A stretch of DNA of 57,279 nt from Actinomadura montaniterrae (lineage in GTDB: Bacteria; Actinomycetota; Actinomycetes; Streptosporangiales; Streptosporangiaceae), in the NCBI RefSeq assembly GCF_008923365.1, contig NZ_WBMR01000040.1:1-57279 (forward strand), in the 5' to 3' direction. Below, piece by piece: positions 34,401 to 42,817 of this stretch. Position 1 is the stretch's first letter; each line of letters starts with the position of its first letter. The position numbers and the translations under genes are program-made. A model generated the notes under the pieces. The model did no database searches, was not told the DNA's origin, and was given only the letters and a program-made list of their open reading frames with translations.

Positions 34401-35915
34401 TCAGCCGATCGGCATCGTCACGGCGATCGGCCAGGCCAGCAGGACACCGCCGACCAGCGCCGTCACCCACACCGGCGCCCGCAGCGCCCGCAGCGCCGCC
34501 GCCTGGACGCCCTGCCAGACCAGCAGCCCGGCGATCAGCGGCGCCACCAGCAGCACCAGCCACGACACCAACCCGAGGACCGCGGCGAGCCCCAACCCCG
34601 CCAGCGCGCCCGCCGCCGCCCAAGCGTGGATAAGCGCGGCGGCGCGCGCGCTGTACCCGCCGCACAGCAGCTCGATCCCGGCGAAGAACACCATCGCGCA
34701 CACGGCGACCGGCAGCAGCGCCCACACCCTCGGCCCCACCGGAACGGCGTGCGCCCAACCCAGCTGGGCGGGCACGGCGAACGACACGACGGTCAAGACC
34801 ACCAGCACGACGGCCGACGCAAGGGCCCGCTTCCACGACCGTCCGCTGCCCTGGCCCCTCCGCCACGACACCGCACCGCACAGCAGACCGACGACGCCGA
34901 AGAACCCGCCCAACGGTCCCGCTATCCCGACCGGAAGCACCCCTCGCGGGATCACTCCGACGACCGCGACCGCCGCCAGAACGCCCGCCACCGGAACCCC
35001 CAGCGCAAGCACCAAAGGAACCTTCGCGCGCGCGCCGCGCTCACCACCGGGCCGTCCCAGAAGCACCGACGCGACCGCCGCGAACCTCAACACCGCCGCC
35101 AGATGCAGCAGCATCGCCGAACCCGCCCGCTGGAAAGGCCGAACCCCAACACCGGACACCCGGCCCCCACGCCCGAACGCCCGATCGAACCAGGCCGCGA
35201 CCTCACGATGGGTGCGCGGCTGGAAGAGAACCCCCACATGCTCGGCGCCGCCCACGATGACCGCCCGCCGCGCCGTCCCCGCCGCCGCGTCCCCGTACGT
35301 GACCCCCGTTCGCCCCTGTGGATAAGCCGCCCGCACCCCCTGCACCGCCCCCTCGCGGTAGCCGGCGAACTCCAACCCGCCCGCGACCAGCAGCAGGTCC
35401 CGCGGGCCCGACGCGCTGAACGGCATCGTCCCCTGCGAGATCGCCACCGTCGCCGCCACCTCCGGATGCGCGCTCGCGTAACGCACCACGGCGGCCGCAC
35501 CCATCGAATGCCCGAGAAGCCCGATCCCGTCCACGCCCGGCACGGCCCGCAGATGCCGCACCGCGACGTCCAGGTCCCGGTCCAGCCGCGCGTCCGCCGC
35601 CGGCCCGTCCCCCAGGTCCGGCAGCCGCTCCCTGCTCGCGCCGCCGCCCGCCAGGTCCACCAGCTCGACCACGTACCCCCGCCGCGCCAGCGTGTCCGCG
35701 AAACCCCGCATGAGCTGCATGCTCGCCGACAGCCCGTGCGCGACCACCACCCCCGGCAGCCGCCCTGCCGCCCCGTCGGGCCGCACCACCTCGACCGGCA
35801 CCCCGGACACCACCGCCGACCGCCGCTCGATCCCCCGGTCCGCCGTCCCCAGCCCGGCGCCGCCCACCACCGCCGCGACCACGGCCACCACCACGCACAC
35901 CCACCGCACCCCCAA
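34401..35915 (-). CDS. Membrane-anchored alpha/beta hydrolase with C-terminal TM domain
   Basis: A ~504-residue protein. An N-terminal membrane segment (VCVVVAVVAAVVGGAG) precedes an extracytoplasmic alpha/beta hydrolase domain (~50-260) with the elbow GLLGHSMGAAA (Ser) and GGAEHVGVLF as the probable His region. The remaining ~230 residues hold about seven hydrophobic segments (PLVLALGVPVAGVLAAVAVV and onward). Such dienelactone-hydrolase-like proteins fused to membrane domains are of unknown substrate. Start uncertain: TTG 35915 is proposed; TTG 35939 and GTG 35909 are alternatives. It is divergent from a small ORF. Confidence 0.75.
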   Translation of the reverse strand: MGVRWVCVVVAVVAAVVGGAGLGTADRGIERRSAVVSGVPVEVVRPDGAAGRLPGVVVAHGLSASMQLMRGFADTLARRGYVVELVDLAGGGASRERLPDLGDGPAADARLDRDLDVAVRHLRAVPGVDGIGLLGHSMGAAAVVRYASAHPEVAATVAISQGTMPFSASGPRDLLLVAGGLEFAGYREGAVQGVRAAYPQGRTGVTYGDAAAGTARRAVIVGGAEHVGVLFQPRTHREVAAWFDRAFGRGGRVSGVGVRPFQRAGSAMLLHLAAVLRFAAVASVLLGRPGGERGARAKVPLVLALGVPVAGVLAAVAVVGVIPRGVLPVGIAGPLGGFFGVVGLLCGAVSWRRGQGSGRSWKRALASAVVLVVLTVVSFAVPAQLGWAHAVPVGPRVWALLPVAVCAMVFFAGIELLCGGYSARAAALIHAWAAAGALAGLGLAAVLGLVSWLVLLVAPLIAGLLVWQGVQAAALRALRAPVWVTALVGGVLLAWPIAVTMPIG

Positions 35916-35963
35916 ATGGACGCCCCCACCCCCACCCAAGTTCCCGCGAACTAGGGTCGTTGC

Positions 35964-36233
35964 GTGGCGACGCGCAAGCACCGATGGCCGAAGACGCAGG
36001 ACGGCATCGAGGACGCCGCCCTGCACATCCTGGAATGGCTCGCGGAACAGGGCGTCAACGCCACCCTCAGAGTGGACGCCGACCGCCTCGCCGAAGACCG
36101 CCCCGCCTGGACCTTCGCCGCGAGCGGCGGCCCCCTGCCGCACGGCATCCGCGCCGACGGCGCCACCCCCGACCAGTGCCTCTCCATGGCACTGGCCGAA
36201 CTGCGCACCGCCGGGATCAACGTCCCCTACTGA
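35964..36233 (+). CDS. Conserved small hypothetical protein
   Basis: An 89-residue protein, MATRKHRWPKTQDGIEDAAL onward. It has a helix (DAALHILEWLAEQGVNATLR), then strands (PAWTFAASGGPLPHGIRADG) and a final helix CLSMALAELRTAGINVPY. The compact alpha/beta design and balanced composition support a real gene. No family is recognised. GTG start at 35964, divergent from the membrane hydrolase 48 bases away. Confidence 0.6.
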   Translation: MATRKHRWPKTQDGIEDAALHILEWLAEQGVNATLRVDADRLAEDRPAWTFAASGGPLPHGIRADGATPDQCLSMALAELRTAGINVPY

Positions 36234-36272
36234 AGCCCGGCACTAAGACCGCGCCGTCCACCCCGCCGGCCG

Positions 36273-36683
36273 TCATGCTCCCGGTGGTTCCGGCGGCCGT
36301 CCAAGATGTGCGGCAACGCGCCCGCTCAGCAGCAGGTACTCCTCGCGACGCCGCGGCAGTGGCCCCGGCGGACGCTCGACGCCCCGTCCAGCGGTGACGA
36401 TCTGGCCATCCCGGAACTGCTCACGCGTCAGATCGAGCTCCACCCCGCTCGGCAACCGATTCCACCAGTGGTACCCCTGCCGCTCTTCACCATGGTGGAC
36501 CTCACCGACCATGAGCTCGCCGCCGAAGACGTCGTGTACGACCAGGGCCGTGATGTCGCAATGACCCCAGGCAGGGTTGTCAGGGCTCCAGCCCGCGCGG
36601 GCGAGGTCGTCCGGCGAGCATGTGTCGGCGGCCCAACTTGCTCGAAGCGCCTGGGCAAGGGCTTCCAGGTTCCCTGGGGACAC
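36273..36683 (-). CDS. YunG-like protein
   Basis: About 136 residues: LEALAQALRASWAADTCSPD, then GWSPDNPAWGHCDITALVVH, DVFGGELMVGEVHH, WNRLPSGVELDLTREQF and REEYLLLSGRVAAHL. This matches the YunG-type domain, where Cys in the WGHC region and later His/Trp residues are conserved; it may be a small transglutaminase-like or hydrolase fold, and the function is not established. Start unclear: GTG 36683 is used; the frame is open upstream to 36953, where it runs through a decayed peptidase E-like sequence in a different phase. No ribosome-binding site decides it. Confidence 0.6.
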   Translation of the reverse strand: MSPGNLEALAQALRASWAADTCSPDDLARAGWSPDNPAWGHCDITALVVHDVFGGELMVGEVHHGEERQGYHWWNRLPSGVELDLTREQFRDGQIVTAGRGVERPPGPLPRRREEYLLLSGRVAAHLGRPPEPPGA

Positions 36684-36823
36684 GTCCGCAGCATCGCAGC
36701 CGCCACTGACGCCAGAAGTCCTCGTGGTGGCTCGCGGAAGCCACAGCTTCGGCTCCACCGCTGTGACCTGGTCGGGCTCGACGCGCCAGGCGCGGCGGTC
36801 AGGGAGCACGGCCACGGCCCGAC

Positions 36824-37080
36824 CACGTCGGGGACGTTGGGCCGGACGAACAGCTCCAGGTGCGTCAGGTCGGCCGGCCCGTAACGTGAGGCCCGTTCGT
36901 ACCAGCGGTCGATGTAGGGACGCTGATCGCCGACGGCCGTCGCGATGTAGCACGCCCGCGGGCGCGCGACTTCGGCCAGGCGCAGCGCCTGGCCGATCGC
37001 CGCTCGGGCGGCAGATTCGCGGGCGGACTCACGATGCCCGAGCAGGCCAGGATCTGCGGAGGGCGCCCCATGATCGGCAT
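36824..37080 (-). pseudogene. Degraded peptidase E-like (S51) fragment
   Basis: Reading minus from 37080, one frame begins MPIMGRPPQILACSG, like the start of actinomycete peptidase E (ILACSGG). After about 15 codons the similarity continues in another frame (SARESAARAAIGQALRLAEV, then ARPRACYIATAVGDQRPYID, LTHLELFVRPNVPDV). It ends abruptly near 36824 with no later catalytic region. Thus a frameshift near 37025-37030 and loss of the rest mark a remnant. It sits between dnaB and the YunG-like gene. Similarity is judged by eye. Confidence 0.5.
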
Positions 37081-37112
37081 TATGGCCCGCGGCGGGCGGC
37101 GCCCCCGGAGAG

Positions 37113-40100
37113 CTACTGGGCCATGTCGACGAAGCGGCTGTAGTGGCCCTGGAAGGCGACCGTCACCGTGGCGGTCGGGCCGTTGCGGTGCTTCGCGACG
37201 ATCAGGTCGGCCTCACCGGCGCGGGGCGACTCCTTCTCATAGGCATCCTCGCGGTGCAGCAGGATGACCATGTCCGCATCCTGCTCGATGCTGTTGTGAA
37301 GGGAGACGCCGTTCGCGACGAAATTGTGGAGTCCGAGCACGGTCGCGTCGTACACGTCCTGCTCGCCGATGCTCTCCACTTCCACGATCTCATCCCAGAA
37401 GACATCGTTCGTGCACAGCATCTCCAGCTCGGCACTGCCCAGCACGGTCGCCACCCGGCTGAGGCGCTGGCGGCTCGGCGCACGCTTCCAGAGACTGCTG
37501 CCGCAGAATTCGGTGCCGATCGCCGCGGAGAACTCCCGGTGCGTCATTCTCCGTTCGGCGAGAATGCGCCGGACGTCCTGCCAGACCTCATGCGGCACCG
37601 TATCCCGGTTGGTGTTCGGTCGCAGGCCCCGGAGGCTCTCGGCCGCCTCGGCGGCCACCACTCCGCGCGCGCCGTGCACGCGGACCGCGTTGAAGAACGC
37701 GAGCTGGTTCTCGGCGCCGTATAGGTGGAGCTGGTAGCCGGGGCGGTGGTTCCCCTTGCGGACGGTCTTCATCCGGGAATGGATGCCGAAGCGCAGCAGC
37801 AGCCTGGATACATCCTCTACCAGCCGCCGGCTCGTCGACGCGTAGTAGACGCTGCACCGGCCGCGATCGGCGTCCCAGTGGACACAGCCGTCCGTCGCCC
37901 ACAGGTGCCTGAGGAAAAGCGCGATCTGCTCCTTGGGAAGGCCGAACACCGGTGCGGGCACGAATTTCTCGTGCGAGCGCAGCCCGAACAATCCCAATCC
38001 GTCGAGCCACGCGGCGATCGGATTCCGGCGGCCGTGCGTGAGCCGGTACGGCGCGGGAAGGCGCAGTGTCGTCACCCGGGCGGCCGCGTACTCGTCCCTG
38101 ACCGCTGTGATGCCGAAGTGTCCGGCCGCCTCTGTCACCGCCTGCAGGCAGGCCTCGTCCTTGCTGGCGTAGCGAATCGGCTGACGCTTGACGAAGGAAC
38201 CGTCGCCGATGAGGTGAGCCAGGAGAACGACCTCGGCCTCGGGCCAGGCGACGGGCTTCAGCGGCGGCGGCACATGCCTGGCCGTGGCGACACGGGACCC
38301 GGGCTCCAGCTCGCCCAAGGGTGTCCAGCCGCCATAGGTGAGGAAGGGGTGGTTGGCGGTGGCCTCGATCTGCTTGCCGGAGGCCAGCGTCACCCGGAAG
38401 ACCTCCTTGCGTCCGCTCGGGAACGCGTGGGTCATCGTCCGAGGAACGAACTTCAGTCGCTCGTCCAGGGCCCAGACCGGAACGTCGCGTGCCCCGCTCG
38501 CGAGCAGTTCCCCGATGGTGATCTCTTCGTTGGTGTCCGCCCGCATGATGCGCGTCGACGCGGTGACGCACCCGGATTCGCGTAGGTCGGAGACCATGGG
38601 CTTTTTGTCGGTTCGCTGTTCCGGACCACGGTTGAGCTGCGACAGCGCGATGACGGGGACGCCCAGCTCCTTCGCGAGCAGCTTGAGCGAACGGGAGAAC
38701 TCCGACACCTCGACCTGGCGGCTCTCGACCCGCTTGCCGGACGTCATCAGCTGCAGGTAGTCGATGATCACGAGGCGGAGGTCGTGCTGCTGCTTGAGCC
38801 GCCGGCACTTCGCCCGGATCTCCATCATCGACATGTTCGGCGAGTCGTCGATGAACAGCGGCGCCTCGGCGACCTCGCTCATCCGGCGGGCGAGGCGCGT
38901 CCAGTCCTCGTCCTGCATGGTGCCGGACCGCATCGCGTGCAGCGCCACCCGCGCCTCGGCGGACAGCAGCCGCATCGTGATCTCGTTGCGGCCCATCTCC
39001 AGGCTGAAGAACGCCGAGGTCAGGCCGTGCTTGATGGACGCGGCGCGGGCGAAGTCGAGCGCGAGCGTCGAGTTGTGCGTCGGGATGCAGGAGCGCCCGG
39101 CGAGGTACATGTGGTCGGCGTTGTCGACCTGGACGCACCGCACCGGCACGCTCGGGACCGGCCGCACGTCCACGATGTACCGCACCCCGGCGTCGCGGTG
39201 GACGGCCGCACCCTGCCGTTCGGCCTTGCGAGGCGACCGGAACACCGTGCCGTGCGGAGTGAAGCCGATCTGGTGCATCGGCTCGTCCAGGGAGTCTCCC
39301 GCAGGGTCGAGGGTCAGGACGGCGCGGTGACCGAGGCTGAGGAGGAGTTCGCGGATCCCTTCGGCGAGACGCGCGGGCGAAAGGGCGACGTCGACGCGCC
39401 CGTCCGGGGAGGTCTTGCCGCAGACGTCGAGAAGGCCGGCCAGCAGCGCGCGGCGCTGGGCGATGGACGCGCGCAGATACGCGGTCGGCACGTGCCTGCC
39501 GTCCAGCACGCCGAGGGCGTCGAGCCGGTCGTGCAGCCCGGGCAGCCGGTAGCAGCCTGGGAGCGGCTCGGGGGCGACCGGCTGCCCGGCCAGTTCGAGC
39601 TGGGCGATGACCGCCCCGTCGAGGCAGGTGATGGCGGCATCGCCGTCCTCCCCCGCGCCGAGCCAGACGCCCAGGACGTACGGGTCGACGGGCAGGTCGG
39701 CATCGGGGAGGTCGAAGGCGCCGGCGACCTCCACGGCGTGGACGGGACGCCCGCCGCGGCGCAGCGAGGCGAAGATCTCCTCGGTCGTCCGGATCCGGGA
39801 CCGCCCGGCGAGCGGCCCCCGCCCCCCGCGGTCGGCGGCATGCGAGCCGGCGTGGTGATCCTGCCGTTCGAGGCCGCCGAGTCCGAGCAAGCGGCGGTGC
39901 GGCGGCCTGCCCGTGCGGAGGGGGCCCGCCTTAGCGGCCGCGCGGGGCCGTCGCCTTGCCGGCAGTAGAGGGGCCGCGGGCCTGGCGCCGACCGTCCCGT
40001 GCGGCTTCGTTATGACGTGGCCGGTCACGGAAGTGCGGTGGACGGCGGTCAGGTACGCCTCGGTCTTGCCCGCACCGGTGCCGCAGGCGACCAGATGCCG

Positions 40101-41171
40101 TGTGCTCTCGGCGGCGCGCTGGTGAGCGTGGAGATCCTGGACGGTGCCGGGGCCGTCGTGCGGGGTGTCGTCCGTGGCGGGCCGTTCGGCGCTCGTCGCC
40201 GCTGCGTGCCCGCCCGCGGGGGCGTCCGCCCAGGCCGAGGTGGTGTCGTCGCGGCGGGGCGGGCCGCCGTGGCCGTCGGCGATGGTGCGCCACTGGTGCT
40301 GGGCGTCCGCGACGATCACTTCGCCGTCGGAGAACTCGACCTCGAAGCAGGGGCGGCCGTGCATGACGTCGGTGGCGGCCACGACGCGGGTCGGTCGCCC
40401 GTCCGCCCCGATCAGCTGGTCGCCCACCTGGACCTCGCCCATCGTCGTCCAGCCCGCGGGGGTGGGGAGGGGGGTGTCCGTCTTGAGCGCCTTGCCCATG
40501 GCGGGGCGGGCGGCGACGACGATCATCTGGCCGGGGTGCAGGCCGTTGGTGAGGGCGTCGAGGTCGGCGAAGCCGGTGGGGCAGCCGACCATCTGGCCGC
40601 CGCGGCTGCCGATCGCCTCGATCTCGTCGAGGGCGCCGGGCATGATCTCGCTGAGCGGGACGTAGTCCTCGCCGGCGCGCTTCTCGGCGATGGCGAAGAC
40701 CTCGGCCTGGGCGCGGTCGAGGACCTCGTCGGCGTCGGCGCCGTCGGCGGCGTAGCCCATCTGGACGATGCGGGTGCCGGTCTCCACGAGGCGGCGCAGC
40801 ACCGAGCGCTCGTGGACGATCTTGGCGTAGTAGCCGGCGTTGGCGGCGGTCGGCACCGAGGAGATCAGCGTGTGCAGGTACGGGGCGCCGCCGATGCGGC
40901 CGATCTCGCCGCGCTTGGTGAGCTCGCCGGCGACGGTGACGGCGTCGGCGGGGTCGCCGCGGCCGTACAGGTCGAGGACGATGTCGTAGATGATCTGGTG
41001 CGCGGGACGGTAGAAGTCCTGGGTGCGGAGCACCTCGACGACCTCGGCGATGGCGTCCTGGGAGAGCAGCATGCCGCCGAGGACGCCCTGCTCGGCCGCG
41101 ATGTCGTGCGGTGGGGTGCGTTCGAACTCCTGCTCGTGCGGTCCGAGCTCGGTCACGCTCACCTGGCGCAC
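37113..41171 (-). CDS. dnaB: Replicative DNA helicase DnaB with two inteins
   Basis: A 1352-residue precursor. Removing two inteins (residues 228-700 and 868-1293) leaves a 453-residue DnaB, the normal length. The N-terminal domain begins FERTPPHDIAAEQGVLGGML. The RecA-like domain has Walker A split as ARPAMGK / STLALDFARA by intein 1, Walker B LRLVIIDYLQLM, and DKKPMVSDLRESG / SIEQDADMVILLHRED split by intein 2. DnaB is the hexameric 5'-3' helicase of the replisome. The ATG at 41171 is taken; a GTG three codons later also fits. Upstream 326 bases hold a DnaA box. The helicase can work only if both inteins splice. Confidence 0.97.
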   Translation of the reverse strand: MRQVSVTELGPHEQEFERTPPHDIAAEQGVLGGMLLSQDAIAEVVEVLRTQDFYRPAHQIIYDIVLDLYGRGDPADAVTVAGELTKRGEIGRIGGAPYLHTLISSVPTAANAGYYAKIVHERSVLRRLVETGTRIVQMGYAADGADADEVLDRAQAEVFAIAEKRAGEDYVPLSEIMPGALDEIEAIGSRGGQMVGCPTGFADLDALTNGLHPGQMIVVAARPAMGKALKTDTPLPTPAGWTTMGEVQVGDQLIGADGRPTRVVAATDVMHGRPCFEVEFSDGEVIVADAQHQWRTIADGHGGPPRRDDTTSAWADAPAGGHAAATSAERPATDDTPHDGPGTVQDLHAHQRAAESTRHLVACGTGAGKTEAYLTAVHRTSVTGHVITKPHGTVGARPAAPLLPARRRPRAAAKAGPLRTGRPPHRRLLGLGGLERQDHHAGSHAADRGGRGPLAGRSRIRTTEEIFASLRRGGRPVHAVEVAGAFDLPDADLPVDPYVLGVWLGAGEDGDAAITCLDGAVIAQLELAGQPVAPEPLPGCYRLPGLHDRLDALGVLDGRHVPTAYLRASIAQRRALLAGLLDVCGKTSPDGRVDVALSPARLAEGIRELLLSLGHRAVLTLDPAGDSLDEPMHQIGFTPHGTVFRSPRKAERQGAAVHRDAGVRYIVDVRPVPSVPVRCVQVDNADHMYLAGRSCIPTHNSTLALDFARAASIKHGLTSAFFSLEMGRNEITMRLLSAEARVALHAMRSGTMQDEDWTRLARRMSEVAEAPLFIDDSPNMSMMEIRAKCRRLKQQHDLRLVIIDYLQLMTSGKRVESRQVEVSEFSRSLKLLAKELGVPVIALSQLNRGPEQRTDKKPMVSDLRESGCVTASTRIMRADTNEEITIGELLASGARDVPVWALDERLKFVPRTMTHAFPSGRKEVFRVTLASGKQIEATANHPFLTYGGWTPLGELEPGSRVATARHVPPPLKPVAWPEAEVVLLAHLIGDGSFVKRQPIRYASKDEACLQAVTEAAGHFGITAVRDEYAAARVTTLRLPAPYRLTHGRRNPIAAWLDGLGLFGLRSHEKFVPAPVFGLPKEQIALFLRHLWATDGCVHWDADRGRCSVYYASTSRRLVEDVSRLLLRFGIHSRMKTVRKGNHRPGYQLHLYGAENQLAFFNAVRVHGARGVVAAEAAESLRGLRPNTNRDTVPHEVWQDVRRILAERRMTHREFSAAIGTEFCGSSLWKRAPSRQRLSRVATVLGSAELEMLCTNDVFWDEIVEVESIGEQDVYDATVLGLHNFVANGVSLHNSIEQDADMVILLHREDAYEKESPRAGEADLIVAKHRNGPTATVTVAFQGHYSRFVDMAQ
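37293..38570 (-). other. DnaB intein 2 (class 1, with LAGLIDADG endonuclease)
   Basis: A 426-residue intein inserted between RESG and SIEQD, the same site as the Synechocystis DnaB intein. It starts with Cys868 (CVTASTRIM), has block B TANH (T938-x-x-H941) and ends VYDATVLGLHNFVANGVSLHN-like, with N1293 followed by Ser. Endonuclease motifs LIGDG (D990) and LWATDG (D1094) keep their acidic residues, so homing activity is plausible. Boundaries follow from the conserved extein sequences. Confidence 0.93.
39072..40490 (-). other. DnaB intein 1 in Walker A (class 3 signature, decayed endonuclease)
   Basis: A 473-residue intein inserted between GK and ST of the P-loop. It starts with Ala228 (ALKTDTPLPTPAGWTTM) instead of Cys/Ser. 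The W-C-T triad of class 3 inteins is present: W294 in ADAQHQW, C679 in VPVRCVQVDN and T698 in SCIPTHN, with N700 before Ser. The LAGLIDADG motifs LGVWLGAG and LLAGLLDVCG have A506 and C584 where catalytic acids belong. About 160 residues between QWRT and RTTEEI look like an extra insertion with a GTGAGKT motif. Confidence 0.9.
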
Positions 41172-41342
41172 CCCCTTCCTCCCGGCCGCCGGGCGCCCCG
41201 TCCGCCCATCGCCGGCCGTTCCTCATCACGTCTACCTCAGGCGTCGGACATTCTCGCGAGCCCACGCGGGCGGGGGCAAAGCGTCCTGTGGAGGAACCTG
41301 TGGAATACCTGTGCAGACACGCGGGACACGTTGTGCACGACC

Positions 41343-41351
41343 TGTGGACAA
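41343..41351 (-). promoter_or_regulatory. DnaA box in the dnaB-MATE intergenic region
   Basis: TGTGGACAA is the exact complement of the DnaA box TTGTCCACA. The 326-base region 41172-41497 holds no gene and contains related CCTGTGGA sequences (near 41285, 41297, 41341) plus TTGTGCACG at 41331. The region would carry both the dnaB and MATE promoters. Confidence 0.5.
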
Positions 41352-41497
41352 CTCTGGGGAAAGTTCGTTCGCTGCTTTACCGGTACCGTCGTGAGCTGCG
41401 AAAACGTCGTCCACCGGGTGTGGGGGAGAGAAAGTCGGCCGATCCGGGTGCTGTAAGGTGTGAACTTCTTTGAAGAGTTACAGAGGCCGGAGAGCGC

Positions 41498-42817
41498 ATG
41501 GTGAGGTTCCGGACGAGCCGGCATGACCGCGAGATCCTGCGGCTGGCGGTGCCGGCGTTCGGCGCCCTCGTGGCGGAACCGCTGTTCCTGCTGTCCGACT
41601 CGGCGATCGTGGGGCACCTCGGGACGGCCCAGCTCGGCGGGCTCGGCGTCGCCGGGCAGGCCCTGAACACGCTGGTCTACCTGTGCGTCTTCCTCGCCTA
41701 CGGCACGACGGCGGGCGTCGCGCGGCAGATCGGCGCGGGGGACCGGCGGGCGGCGGTCCGGCAGGGCATCGACGGGATGTGGCTGGCGGTCGCGATCGGC
41801 GCGGTGCTGATCGCGGCGGGCTGGCCGCTGATCCCGCCGATCGTGGACGCGTTCGGCGCGTCCGCCGCGGTGGCGCCGTTCGCGGAGACGTACCTGCGGA
41901 TCAGCCTGTTCGGGATCCCGTCGATGCTGGTGGTCCTGGCCGGGACCGGCGTGCTGCGCGGCCTACAGGACACCCGGACGCCGCTGGCCGTGTCGATCGG
42001 CGGGTTCACGCTGAACCTGCTGCTCAACGCGGTGTTCGTGCTGGTCCTCGGATGGGGGATCGCGGGGTCGGCGTGGGGCACGGTGCTGGCGCAGACCGGC
42101 AGCGCGGCGGTGTACGTGGCGGTGGTGCTGCGCGCGGCGCGGCGGGAGGGCGCGCCGGTCCGCCCGGACTGGGCCGGGTTGCGGACGTCCGCGACGGCCG
42201 GTTTCGGGCTGCTGCTGCGGACGGCGGCGCTGCGGATCGTGCTGATCGTCGGGACGTCGATCGCCGCCCGGATGGGCGACGCGGAGATCGCCGCGTACCA
42301 GGTCGGCTTCCAGGTGTGGACGCTGCTCGCGTTCGCGCTCGACGCGATCGCCATCGCGGGCCAGGCGATCACCGGACGGTACCTCGGCGCCGCGGACGTG
42401 TCCGGAACCCGCGCCGTGACCCGCCGGATGGTGGGGTGGGGCGTGGCGTGCGGGGTGGTGTTCGGGCTGGCCGTGCTCGCGGTGCGGCCGTGGCTGCCGG
42501 ACCTGTTCACCTCCGACGGCGACGTCCGGCATCTGCTGCTGGTGTCGCTGGTGCTGGTGGCGGTGCTGCAGCCGGTCGCGGGGGTGGTGTTCGTCCTCGA
42601 CGGGATCCTCATCGGGGCGGGCGACGGCGCCTACCTGGCGGTGACGACGCTGGTCGCGACGGTCGTGTTCCTTCCCGCGGCGCTGCTGCTGTACGGGGCG
42701 GACGCGGGGATCGTGGGGCTGTGGGCGGCGATCGGGCTGTGGATGGCGACGCGGATGGTCACGCTGGGTCTGCGGGCGCGGGGCGACCGGTGGATGGTGA
42801 CGGGCGCCGTCCGGTAG
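41498..42817 (+). CDS. MATE-family efflux transporter (DinF-like)
   Basis: A 439-residue membrane protein with about twelve hydrophobic segments. It opens REILRLAVPAFGALVAEPLF and continues LLSDSAIVGHLGTAQLGGLG, the DinF-branch MATE signature; IAAYQVGFQVWTLLAFALDA marks the second half. It likely extrudes organic cations or drugs using a sodium or proton gradient. Its place between the rpsF-rplI operon and dnaB is, as far as I recall, conserved in Streptomyces. ATG start after GGCCGGAGAG. Its end overlaps the converging TetR gene by 59 bases. Confidence 0.92.
   Translation: MVRFRTSRHDREILRLAVPAFGALVAEPLFLLSDSAIVGHLGTAQLGGLGVAGQALNTLVYLCVFLAYGTTAGVARQIGAGDRRAAVRQGIDGMWLAVAIGAVLIAAGWPLIPPIVDAFGASAAVAPFAETYLRISLFGIPSMLVVLAGTGVLRGLQDTRTPLAVSIGGFTLNLLLNAVFVLVLGWGIAGSAWGTVLAQTGSAAVYVAVVLRAARREGAPVRPDWAGLRTSATAGFGLLLRTAALRIVLIVGTSIAARMGDAEIAAYQVGFQVWTLLAFALDAIAIAGQAITGRYLGAADVSGTRAVTRRMVGWGVACGVVFGLAVLAVRPWLPDLFTSDGDVRHLLLVSLVLVAVLQPVAGVVFVLDGILIGAGDGAYLAVTTLVATVVFLPAALLLYGADAGIVGLWAAIGLWMATRMVTLGLRARGDRWMVTGAVR

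Noticed and set aside
41172..41497. Candidate oriC upstream of dnaB
   Set aside because: Only one exact DnaA box, no AT-rich unwinding region and no dnaA gene; actinomycete origins lie between dnaA and dnaN.
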